From positions 1,426,001 through 1,490,000 of the forward strand of contig NZ_CP053348.1 in NCBI RefSeq assembly GCF_013394595.1: DNA of 64,000 nt, written 5' to 3'. Below the pieces are notes generated by a model. The model saw only the letters and a program-made list of their open reading frames with translations, did not search any database and was not told the origin of the DNA. Made by a program: the position numbers and the translations under genes. The DNA is from Winogradskyella forsetii. Its GTDB lineage: Bacteria; Bacteroidota; Bacteroidia; Flavobacteriales; Flavobacteriaceae. This document shows positions 1 to 6,963 of the stretch, in pieces (position 1 is the stretch's first letter; each line of letters begins with the position of its first letter).

Positions 1-33
1 ACGAAGTAGAAATAAGTAAGAATTCTAAAACAT

Positions 34-68
34 AAAAAAGCGGCCTAAATTGCAGGTCGCTTTTTTTT
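34..68. terminator. Bidirectional intrinsic terminator
   Basis: Arms GCGGCCT and AGGTCGC pair with one G-T wobble and are flanked by an A-run on the left and a T-run on the right, so it can stop transcription from either side. It lies downstream of the minus-strand lipoprotein gene that ends at 130. Confidence 0.6.
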
Positions 69-129
69 ATGGAATTTGTTAAGGATGAGTTTATTTGTTT
101 CAGCGAAGTACTTTTTTGGAAAAGGTTAT

Positions 130-876
130 TTATTCATAATCAAATTGTCGGGTGTAAATTAGCGTTTTATCGTCTTCAATTTGGTAAACTCTATTTTCAG
201 AATCAAATACATAACTATATTCATAAAACCTTAATGGTTGGGAGTAATCGCCTCCATCAAAAGGATAGGCTTTTTCTGTTGCGAAAATATTTTTAAAATA
301 GGGTTTATAGTCCATTCTTAAAATACCAATAGATTTGATTAAATTCAATGGGTTTCTTTTAGTTGAATCATAATTTAGATATTCTACATAAATTTCAGTC
401 TCGTTTTCAATAGAAACTATATTTTGGTTTGATGAGTCATAATTGAAGTTTTTCGTTCGAATATTATCTGTAGAAAATCCTACCTTATGGTCGGTTAATA
501 TTTCTCCACTAAAATTAAATTCAGATATTTTTTGATTCTGAATATTATAAACTTCGGCATTGTTATTTGTCCAAATTACATTAAAAAAAACTTCTCCATC
601 TCTAATTTCTTTAAGAACACGTCCATTGTTGTCATACTCAAATGTGCTGAAATGACTATGCTGCGGATTACTAATATTTGTATAATTTTCGGAAATTACT
701 TTTCCTTGTTCGTCGAAAGAATATTCCTGAATGTAAACAATTTCGTCTGGATAATTTGTCAATTTGACTGTATATTTAAGAGAAGTTACGAAGTCTTCAG
801 TGGTTGTTTCATCGCCATCATCAGAGCTACATCCTAAAATTAGAAATCCGAAAAAAAGTAAGGTTAAATTTTTCAT
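130..876 (-). CDS. Hypothetical lipoprotein
   Basis: A 248-residue protein with a lipoprotein signal peptide: a charged start, a hydrophobic stretch, and a lipobox ILGCSS with the acylated Cys near residue 16. An acidic linker (SSDDGDETTTED) follows, as in many Flavobacteriaceae surface lipoproteins. The mature part is rich in Tyr, Asn and Asp with short repeats such as YSFDEQGKV, FEYDNNGRV and YVFDSENRV, which look like RHS/YD-type beta-hairpin units. I do not recognise a named family. It reads in the same direction as the cassette genes to its right, but the spacer between them (877-1073) is not a good cassette site, so its membership of the array is doubtful. Confidence 0.7.
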   Translation of the reverse strand: MKNLTLLFFGFLILGCSSDDGDETTTEDFVTSLKYTVKLTNYPDEIVYIQEYSFDEQGKVISENYTNISNPQHSHFSTFEYDNNGRVLKEIRDGEVFFNVIWTNNNAEVYNIQNQKISEFNFSGEILTDHKVGFSTDNIRTKNFNYDSSNQNIVSIENETEIYVEYLNYDSTKRNPLNLIKSIGILRMDYKPYFKNIFATEKAYPFDGGDYSQPLRFYEYSYVFDSENRVYQIEDDKTLIYTRQFDYE

Positions 877-1094
877 AGTATTTGGTGAAAATATTTAGTT
901 TGGTCTCTGAGTATATGTAGTTAAAATTAAAGTAGTAAATATAAATTGAACCCGCAATAAATATCGGGTAATCGACAATTTTAAGAATTAAAACCAATTA
1001 TTATATGATACAGGAATACAAGTATGGAAGTGAAAAATTAATGGATTTTACTTGTTTTTTACCACAGTACTTTGTTGTGTGTAGTTGTTTTCAT

Positions 1095-1748
1095 TCAATT
1101 AGTTTTCTTTCCCATTTCGTATTTTCCAGTTTCAGCTAATTTTCCGTCATCGCTCCAAAGTTCATATTTGCCATGATGGATTTCTCCAACTTCCTCGTCA
1201 AATACATTGCCCAAATCTGTGTTGAAAATTTCGTAACTTTCTTTGATTCGTTCACATTCTTCGTCGTAGAATATTTCCAATTTGATTATTCCACCGTTTG
1301 AAAAGTGTATTTTGTTAAAGTCAAATTTGAATATACCATTTGCTTTTGTTTTCGTACCGGTTTTATAATCCTCGTGAAATCGGATAATAATATTCACTCT
1401 TTGGTATTGATTACTGTCTTGAAATTTCTCATTATCATTAAACTTGCTTTTCAAAAGAGTATTCTCCGAGTCCAAATAATTTCCGTTGTCAATGACGTAA
1501 TTTAAACTGTTGTTTTCATTGTAAACCTCAGTATAATATGCTATTCCATTTTTAATTCTATTTTTATAAGTCAATTTTGAATTTTGGTCATAATAGATTG
1601 AATTTCCATTAAAAGGTTCCCAACTGTTTTTGCTGAATAATACATTTTTAGTTTCCACAAGATTTGGCTCATCGATATATTCCGAATTATCCTGTGCAAA
1701 AAGACTGAACGTTTGTATCAAAAATAGAATTATTAATGTTTCTCTCAT
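1095..1748 (-). CDS. Hypothetical exported protein (cassette 1 cargo)
   Basis: Starting at the ATG at 1748 gives 217 residues beginning MRETLIILFLIQTFSLFAQD, a clear signal peptide with a cleavage site after FAQ; a TTG four codons upstream is possible but would only lengthen the N-terminus. The C-terminal region (GKYELWSDDGKLAETGKYEMG) resembles MORN-like or toxin-antitoxin-type YwqK repeats, in which short GxY-W-GK units recur. No catalytic motif is visible. The gene fills its cassette almost completely: the start is 14 bases inside one core and the stop 12 bases before the other. Confidence 0.65.
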   Translation of the reverse strand: MRETLIILFLIQTFSLFAQDNSEYIDEPNLVETKNVLFSKNSWEPFNGNSIYYDQNSKLTYKNRIKNGIAYYTEVYNENNSLNYVIDNGNYLDSENTLLKSKFNDNEKFQDSNQYQRVNIIIRFHEDYKTGTKTKANGIFKFDFNKIHFSNGGIIKLEIFYDEECERIKESYEIFNTDLGNVFDEEVGEIHHGKYELWSDDGKLAETGKYEMGKKTN

Positions 1749-1761
1749 TTTATTTTGCAAT

Positions 1762-1899
1762 TACACACAACGGATCCGTATATGAGAAGTAGCAGGTTAA
1801 AATGTAGTTACTTTTTAAGTTATAAACAAAGATAGCAGAAAAGAACAAAACTAATGTCTAGCTCTTAACTGCTATTTCTTATATACATTGTTGTGGTTA
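1762..1899 (-). repeat. attC-like cassette site 1
   Basis: The 118-base body lies between TACACACAAC (1762-1771) and GTTGTGGTTA (1890-1899). The inner arms include GTATATGAGAAGTAGCAG on one side and the complement of CTGCTATTTCTTATATACA on the other, giving a long imperfect stem. This is the most divergent of the four sites: the GAAA..TTTC central hairpin seen in the other three is absent. Confidence 0.65.
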
Positions 1900-1904
1900 G
1901 TTTT

Positions 1905-2468
1905 TTATTCCTCTTTTGTCAACGTTATGTTCGTTGGCAGTTGAAACTCTAAATTGTTAGGTGGTGGGTCATTCGGTGTTCTAATACCACTTGTACCAAT
2001 TGGGTCTTGTAAACTTATTGTTGCCGTACCATCATCGTTTATAATAAATGTTCCTTGTTTGTATTTCTCGCTTATAATGTCTGATATTTGAATAAAAAAT
2101 GTATTCTCTGATTCATATCCAACATATACTTTTGGTCTGTTTTGAATTAGATTTGGGATTTCTATAACTTCGGCAATTATATTTCCATCTTCAATATATT
2201 TATATTTTCCATGAATAACATCTTTAAAAAATGTTGAACCTTCAAAACCTGGGCTCTGTTCAAATTCCTGTAAAGTAATTTCAAAAGAAGAATTTCCACT
2301 TTCCCATCTCCAAACCCCAACGACTTGGTCGTGAATATTTTCTATATCTTTTATGTAGAAATTATTTTCAGTAATTTGTTCTCTTGGTGTACCTAATGGG
2401 TAAATTGTTTGCGCTTTACAACTGTAAAACGTTATTAATGTTATGAGTACTAATACTATATTTTTCAT
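1905..2468 (-). CDS. DUF6705-like exported protein (cassette 2 cargo)
   Basis: A 187-residue protein with a signal peptide whose end, FYSCKAQ, could be a lipobox. The region VVGVWRWESGNSSFEITLQE, followed by a block around HGKYKYIEDGN, matches my memory of the DUF6705 pattern (vGtWkw ... f.i.L ... G.Y.YieNG), a Flavobacteriia family of unknown function. It is the second gene of its cassette, 11 bases downstream of the 560-residue lipoprotein gene and probably cotranscribed with it. Its stop is only 6 bases before the cassette core at 1890-1899. Confidence 0.65.
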   Translation of the reverse strand: MKNIVLVLITLITFYSCKAQTIYPLGTPREQITENNFYIKDIENIHDQVVGVWRWESGNSSFEITLQEFEQSPGFEGSTFFKDVIHGKYKYIEDGNIIAEVIEIPNLIQNRPKVYVGYESENTFFIQISDIISEKYKQGTFIINDDGTATISLQDPIGTSGIRTPNDPPPNNLEFQLPTNITLTKEE

Positions 2469-2479
2469 AATCGTTATTT

Positions 2480-4162
2480 TTAATTACAAGGTTTTTCGTT
2501 TATTGTTGTATTGTCATTCTTTAGTTTTAGTTGTGACCAATTGGTGAAATCATCTTTATCGCCTTTGTATAATGTTAGCCCTAAATCCATATCTTTTAAT
2601 GCAAAAAGGAACTTTTGTTCGTTAATATTAGCAGAGATATTTGGATTAATAAAGTACTTATCTCTAAATAATAAAGACAAAGCATCTTCATCACTTAGAT
2701 AGATAGAAGCTTTAGCTAAAAATGCATTTGTATCAGAGATAGTTAAAGCATATAGAGTATCATCATCTGTAGATGCATTGCTATTGCCAGTTGTAGTAAG
2801 ATACATAACAAAAGTATCTGCATTATTAATGAGGTTATTACTGTATAAAGACCACAATGAGAATAAATCACCAGGTGAAAAAACAGGTAAACCTCCTAGA
2901 AAATGGTTGTGTATAAAGGAATCTGTCGGATTAAGAATGGTGTGATTAGGTATGCCATGTGTATTAGGGTCACTTTCTATTCTATCACCAGAAGAATAGT
3001 CCATATTGCCATCATTACCAATGTTACCATAGTAAAGTATTTCTGTGTTACCAGTTGTGGCTGTTCTTAACTCTTGCATACGATTTGTCCAATTGCCATT
3101 ATTTGCGATTTGCTGTAATTGATTACATCGTCTATTGCGTTCATCTTCCTCAACACATTCAGCAAGAGTATTTTCATCTGCAACACAATCACATATTTCT
3201 TGGCTATAGTCCCCAAGCATACAGAATTCATATGGACTCAAAGCGCAATCTCCGTCTAAGTCACCATCTAATCGTTCAGTACATTCTTCGGGTTTTATTG
3301 TAACTGTAATTGATGGGTCATCTTCTGTTGGGTCAGGTAAAGAGACACCTCCAGGATTTCCTGTGTCTCCTGGGTCGTAAGGGTCTTCAATGTCCCAGCT
3401 TTCTTCACAGGCGTAAGTTATGACTTGTTCTGTAGATGGGAATCTTGGTGTATAGGCGATACAGCCTCCACACTCAGACATACTTGTGTGTCCACAACCA
3501 CATGGTGTCGTAATATAATTAGTAGTTACAACAACAGTTCCTATACAACCAACAGGATAATCTGAGCTGTAAATAGCTCCACCACCTCCGCCAGTACCAT
3601 AATCAGCTGGATTGCCAAGACCACCACCTAACTCTTCTTCAAAGGCTTCTTCTGGGTCGGTGTATTGTGTCAATGTAGCTCTTTTTGATTGCACCTCACC
3701 TTGATATACGTCACCTTTATTGTTTAGCCAATATTCAGTTGGTGTATATTTAGTGATAAACATATCTGATTCACCATTCTTATATTCTATGGTAAGGTTA
3801 TAGAAAACTGTACTATCATTTTGGTGTACAATCTTCATTGTATAAGATGTGTAATCGCCAAGTGTCGCTTGCTTAATAATATCAGTTTCTATAATTAACC
3901 CAAGAGTATCTGTAGTTGATTTAGCTTGTATATTCTCAGAAAATCTTGAGGCTTTATACCTATCTAAATTGTATTGGGCTTTAAGATTGCTAAAAGTAGT
4001 ATTGGCATCATCATAGGATATTGTTTCTATTTTAGGAATTTTACGTTCCGAGTTTTGTTCTGTAGAAACATTATCATCTTTTTGACAGGCAATGGAAATA
4101 GCGGAAATTCCAAAGAGTAGGATTCCAAATTTGAGATAAGTTTTAATTCGTTTGTTTTTCAT
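2480..4162 (-). CDS. Lipoprotein with JAMM-like metalloprotease motif
   Basis: A 560-residue lipoprotein with lipobox SIACQ at about residue 26. Residues about 40-170 resemble the N-terminal domains of secreted Bacteroidota proteins. A Gly- and Cys-rich segment (about 190-345, including GGGLGNPADYGTGGGGG and many Cys) follows. The C-terminal domain carries H418-N-H420, then S429-P-G-D432, very like the JAMM/MPN zinc site HxH-x7-SxxD, but with eight instead of seven intervening residues; a candidate upstream Glu lies near residue 375. If real, this would be an extracytoplasmic isopeptidase-like or peptidase domain. It is the first gene of the largest cassette and has a 115-base leader that may hold a promoter. 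Function is inference. Confidence 0.65.
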   Translation of the reverse strand: MKNKRIKTYLKFGILLFGISAISIACQKDDNVSTEQNSERKIPKIETISYDDANTTFSNLKAQYNLDRYKASRFSENIQAKSTTDTLGLIIETDIIKQATLGDYTSYTMKIVHQNDSTVFYNLTIEYKNGESDMFITKYTPTEYWLNNKGDVYQGEVQSKRATLTQYTDPEEAFEEELGGGLGNPADYGTGGGGGAIYSSDYPVGCIGTVVVTTNYITTPCGCGHTSMSECGGCIAYTPRFPSTEQVITYACEESWDIEDPYDPGDTGNPGGVSLPDPTEDDPSITVTIKPEECTERLDGDLDGDCALSPYEFCMLGDYSQEICDCVADENTLAECVEEDERNRRCNQLQQIANNGNWTNRMQELRTATTGNTEILYYGNIGNDGNMDYSSGDRIESDPNTHGIPNHTILNPTDSFIHNHFLGGLPVFSPGDLFSLWSLYSNNLINNADTFVMYLTTTGNSNASTDDDTLYALTISDTNAFLAKASIYLSDEDALSLLFRDKYFINPNISANINEQKFLFALKDMDLGLTLYKGDKDDFTNWSQLKLKNDNTTINEKPCN

Positions 4163-4277
4163 ACCGTTGTTGGTTTTAAGTTAATCATTTAAATTTAATT
4201 CGAGTTAATTTACTTTCAAATCGATAATGAGTGAACTATGTTTCTCGTTTAGTTAACTGCTCATTGGCTTGGTAAAT

Positions 4278-4415
4278 TAACCACAACGGGTTTGTGTATG
4301 ATTTCGTTGCGTGTTTAAGCACTAAAGTTAGCAAATAAATCACAGATAGAAAGTCCGCGAGGACTTTCGTAAATAGGCTATAACTAGCAATGAATTATAC
4401 ACGTTGTTAGCTACA
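4278..4415 (-). repeat. attC-like cassette site 2
   Basis: The 118-base body is bounded by TAACCACAAC (4278-4287) and GTTAGCTACA (4406-4415). The outer arms TGTGTATGATTTCGTTGC and the complement of GCAATGAATTATACACG form an imperfect stem. At the centre is a perfect 8-base hairpin, GAAAGTCC-GCGA-GGACTTTC (4349-4368). A conserved tract around GTGTTTAAGCAC is shared with site 3. Confidence 0.75.
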
Positions 4416-4421
4416 GTATTT

Positions 4422-4925
4422 TTAATTTTCTAAATAATCTTCTATAAAGTGAGTTCTATTGTATAAAAATAGCCAACCCATTTTGTTAGTTTTTGAATTA
4501 GGTTGATTTTGATAAGTCCATTCAATACGATAATTTTTTGTCTCCCATACTTGAGCTTTGTTTCCTATTTTTCTTCTGTCTTTTACGAATCCAGTCGGCA
4601 AGTTATCCCAATGTTTTATTAATTCATTTCTAATTTTCTCATAAATCTCAAAAGGTAAACCATCTCCATTTTCTCCAAAAATCACGTGTAATGAAATTAG
4701 TTTTTTACTTTCAAAATATGCAACTAATCGATAAGGAAAATCTGTTTTAATATCTACTAACTCCATTTCAGATGATGCTATGACCCAACCAGTCTCTGGT
4801 AATGGATCTGGTGCAGTAATTTCTCCAAGACCATCTAATTCGAAAGGTTTGAGAGTAGGATTTTTGTCTTGGGCTTTTACCAAGATACTCATCAGTATTA
4901 GAATTAGTAAAAATGTTTGTTTCAT
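4422..4925 (-). CDS. Hypothetical exported protein (cassette 3 cargo)
   Basis: From the ATG at 4925 the product is 167 residues beginning MKQTFLLILILMSILVKAQD, a standard signal peptide ending in KAQ. An in-frame ATG at 4946 lies 3 bases inside the cassette core; it would add seven charged residues and spoil the signal peptide, so I prefer the inner start. No family recognised. The mature chain has conserved-looking aromatic patches (RIEWTYQNQ, MGWLFLYNRTHF). The gene is alone in its cassette and its stop is 6 bases before the core. No room for a private promoter is apparent, so it may depend on read-through or on a promoter in the adjacent site. Confidence 0.6.
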   Translation of the reverse strand: MKQTFLLILILMSILVKAQDKNPTLKPFELDGLGEITAPDPLPETGWVIASSEMELVDIKTDFPYRLVAYFESKKLISLHVIFGENGDGLPFEIYEKIRNELIKHWDNLPTGFVKDRRKIGNKAQVWETKNYRIEWTYQNQPNSKTNKMGWLFLYNRTHFIEDYLEN

Positions 4926-4948
4926 TTCGAATGTTCGTTTTTTCATAT

Positions 4949-5084
4949 TGTAGCTAACGTGATTGTATAAGATTAGTGGCGTGTTTAAGCACCTAATTTA
5001 GCAAAAAAACACCAGATAGAAAATCCGCGAGGATTTTCGTAAGTAGGCGAGAACTAGCCATTAATTTTATACGGTGTTGGCAAC
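4949..5084 (-). repeat. attC-like cassette site 3
   Basis: The 117-base body lies between TGTAGCTAAC (4949-4958) and GTTGGCAAC (5076-5084). The outer arms GTATAAGATTAGTGG and the complement of CCATTAATTTTATAC match at 13 of 15 positions. The central hairpin is GAAAATCC-GCGA-GGATTTTC (5019-5038), identical to that of site 2 except for one base pair, which changed on both sides. Confidence 0.75.
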
Positions 5085-5780
5085 TGGCTTTTTATTCAAT
5101 TTGTTAATTATTTCCTCGTCTTGAAATGTCCGAATTCCATTTTTATAATTGTTCAAAAAATATTCATCGTAACCTGTATCATTAATTTTTTCCGCAATAA
5201 TTTTTTCTGTAAGAAATGATTTTGGATTAGGAACAGTCAATGTCGCTATAAGAAAATCAAATTCATTCATTTCGTCAGTCCATTTTATTTTTAGAAATCC
5301 GTTTTTATCAATTATTTCGGTTTCTTTTTCTATTGTGTAATCAGAAGGTTTGAAATTATATTCAGAATATATTTTTGTCCAGCGTTCTTTTATAATTTCA
5401 AGATTTCTACTTTCCTCTAATTTTGGGTTTATTAAAAGTCCAACAGTTCCCCAACTTTTATTTAAAGAAGGCCCAGTTTTTTTCCAAAGTCCTTCTGCTG
5501 ATGCCATAGCAAATGCTTGACTTTCTAAATTTCGAGCGTTTTTAAGTACTTCTTTAAATCTCAAAATGTAAGCGTTTCCAAATTCCGTTTTTGGGTGATT
5601 TGACAAAATCATTGTATGTGTATTTCTACGAGAACTTGATTCTCTTCCGTAACGAATTCGAGCTTTTAATGGAATTAGATTTTCTGTAGGTTCTAGATAG
5701 AGTTTTCTCCATTTAATTCGTTTCGGTTCGTTGTCCCAAAGTAATGAACCTATGATTATTGCTCCTCCTTTAAATTCCAT
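5067..5780 (-). CDS. Hypothetical protein (cassette 4 cargo)
   Basis: A 237-residue protein without a signal peptide or membrane segment. I do not recognise the family. The N-terminus MEFKGGAIIIGSLLWDN, a basic Arg/Ser cluster (RYGRESSSRRNTHTMILS) and a Gly-Leu loop (WGTVGLLINP) look like an enzyme or nucleotide-binding fold, but no diagnostic motif is present. The start is 20 bases inside the right core. The last residues, ...PVANTV, are encoded across the left core, and the stop codon lies within the attC-like site, as happens in many integron cassettes. Confidence 0.6.
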   Translation of the reverse strand: MEFKGGAIIIGSLLWDNEPKRIKWRKLYLEPTENLIPLKARIRYGRESSSRRNTHTMILSNHPKTEFGNAYILRFKEVLKNARNLESQAFAMASAEGLWKKTGPSLNKSWGTVGLLINPKLEESRNLEIIKERWTKIYSEYNFKPSDYTIEKETEIIDKNGFLKIKWTDEMNEFDFLIATLTVPNPKSFLTEKIIAEKINDTGYDEYFLNNYKNGIRTFQDEEIINKLNKKPVANTV

Positions 5781-5799
5781 CTATGTTGTTTTTCAGCTT

Positions 5800-5937
5800 G
5801 TTGCCAACGCTCAGTGTATGGTTTGTTGCGTGATTAAGTTACTAATTTAGCAAACTTTGACGAGCCTGAGAAAATTCCGAAGGAATTTTCCAGATAAGCA
5901 CTTGGCAAGCAATGAACTATACACAATGTTGTAGGTA
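5800..5937 (-). repeat. attC-like cassette site 4
   Basis: The 119-base body lies between GTTGCCAAC (5800-5808) and GTTGTAGGTA (5928-5937). The outer arms GTGTATGGTTTGTTGC and the complement of GCAATGAACTATACAC match at 13 of 16 positions. The central hairpin is GAAAATTCC-GAA-GGAATTTTC (5870-5890), a perfect 9-base stem whose sequence differs from sites 2 and 3 while keeping pairing. Confidence 0.75.
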
Positions 5938-5942
5938 GTTTT

Positions 5943-6357
5943 TTATAGTCCGTCAAATATTCCTCCAATAAATTCTCCAACACCTTCTAATAATCCATCA
6001 AAGACATCTCCGAAATCCAGCCAAGAAGCGTCAATATCTAAATCAGGAATTGCTAACCAATCTACAGAAGTCGAAGTTGTAAGTCCACTTAACATTTCGG
6101 TTTTCATATCAACATAGTTGCATACCTCTCCAGTAATTTCGTGATAAGCGTCAAAGTCAGAATGAGAAGAGAATGTACACATAGCCCAACAATGCCAATC
6201 TATTCCGCTAGAATCATAGTGTTTAGATTTTTTTGAGGGTTTTTTAACTTCTTCTGGCTTATAGTATTTTTTATTTCCGTGTTCTGCGACTAATATCTTT
6301 CCAATATCTGTGATTTATTCTTTTTTATTAGGTGGTGCTGTAGGACATTGAGTGTTC
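5943..6357 (-). pseudogene. Broken cassette gene with in-frame stop
   Basis: The reading frame starts MNTQCPTAPPNKKE from the ATG at 6357, meets a TAA after codon 14, then continues without another stop as ITDIGKILVAEHGNKKYY and on to a 79-residue tail from the next Met at 6182, ending at 5943. The frame is continuous on both sides, so one A-to-T change (AAA to TAA) explains the break. The tail holds Cys and Trp residues (DWHCWAMC, GEVCNY) and an acidic, Gly-rich amphipathic C-terminus. A short product from 6182 may still be made. I do not recognise the family. Second gene of cassette 5; its end is 6 bases before the core. Confidence 0.55.
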
Positions 6358-6370
6358 ATTTTTAGTTTTT

Positions 6371-6790
6371 TTATTTTTCATTCAGTTTGTCAAAATATTT
6401 TTTACGATAAAATTCATTGACATCTCTTTTTATAGTGTCCGTTTTTGAATTTCTAACATAATATTCAAAATCAGAATCAATTTTCTTATATAATGAATCT
6501 CCAATATTTATTTTTTCGTGGATGAAAAAAGGAATTTCTTTTTCCCATTTATTGTCAATTAAAATCGGTCTAGTTCGTCCGTTATCTTTGACTAATAATA
6601 GACTTGTTATTTTTCCAGAGTATGAGTTATTTCGGATTTTTTCATATTCTTTTTTAAGATAATTCTGCGAATTGTTTTGAATTAGTGAGATAGAGATAAT
6701 TACAATAAAAATTGGAATAAACACCAATGCAAGACTTTTTCGGATTGTCTTTTCTTGTTTTTTCAATTCATTTTTGTTTTCCGTACTCAT
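6371..6790 (-). CDS. Hypothetical membrane-anchored protein (cassette 5)
   Basis: A 139-residue protein: a charged, Lys-rich N-terminus of about 20 residues, one hydrophobic segment (about 21-38, LVFIPIFIVIISISLI), then a hydrophilic domain likely exported. Family not recognised; the domain around SGKITSLLLVKDNGRTRP looks like a small beta-rich module. The start is only 9 bases from the cassette core at 6800-6809, so there is no space for a separate leader. The stop is 13 bases before the start of the broken gene next to it. Confidence 0.55.
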   Translation of the reverse strand: MSTENKNELKKQEKTIRKSLALVFIPIFIVIISISLIQNNSQNYLKKEYEKIRNNSYSGKITSLLLVKDNGRTRPILIDNKWEKEIPFFIHEKINIGDSLYKKIDSDFEYYVRNSKTDTIKRDVNEFYRKKYFDKLNEK

Positions 6791-6799
6791 TGGTCAAAT

Positions 6800-6945
6800 T
6801 ACCTACAACACCTGTATAAGGTTACTTAAGCCATAAAAGTAACGTTATTTCGCTTAAGTCTGTACTTCTGGGTGGTCTGTTTTAAGGCTAATAATATCAA
6901 GCTTTATAATTCTTACTATTTTTAATATATAAAACGTGCAAATAT
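6800..6945 (-). repeat. Degenerate terminal cassette site next to corA
   Basis: TACCTACAAC (6800-6809) is the core of the last cassette. It is followed by CCTGTATAAGGTTACTTAAG, which resembles the outer arm of the other sites, and about 118 bases later by ATATATAAAACGTGC, which resembles their opposite arm but has lost the GTT core. A private hairpin (GTTACTT..AAAGTAAC, 6831-6853) is inside. The site ends about 20 bases before the corA stop codon. It could be a decayed attC or the primary, attI-like, attachment site. Confidence 0.4.
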
Positions 6946-6963
6946 CAAATGGATCTTCATATC

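Larger units (their letters stand above)
1074..6809 (-). mobile_element. Integron-like gene cassette array, no integrase seen
   Basis: Five consecutive blocks, read right to left on the minus strand. Each starts at a GTT core and ends at an AAC core, and the two ends are inverted repeats private to that block. On the plus strand the pairs are GTTGTGTGTA/TACACACAAC (1074/1762), GTTGTGGTTA/TAACCACAAC (1890/4278), GTTAGCTACA/TGTAGCTAAC (4406/4949), GTTGGCAAC/GTTGCCAAC (5076/5800) and GTTGTAGGTA/TACCTACAAC (5928/6800). Between blocks are homologous spacers of 118, 118, 117 and 119 bases. Block-specific ends joined by a common folded spacer are what integron cassettes with attC sites show. The canonical GTTRRRY consensus is only partly met (GTT constant, the rest variable). 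Calling it integron-like is inference; the repeat structure is seen directly. Confidence 0.75.

Noticed and set aside
4150-4175. ACCGTTGTTGG next to the start of the 560-residue lipoprotein gene, similar to a site end
   Set aside because: No paired core or arm within the cassette; the resemblance is only a few bases.
1-6960. Prophage or IS origin of the accessory block
   Set aside because: No phage, transposase or terminal repeats typical of IS; the repeated spacer and private block ends fit cassettes better.
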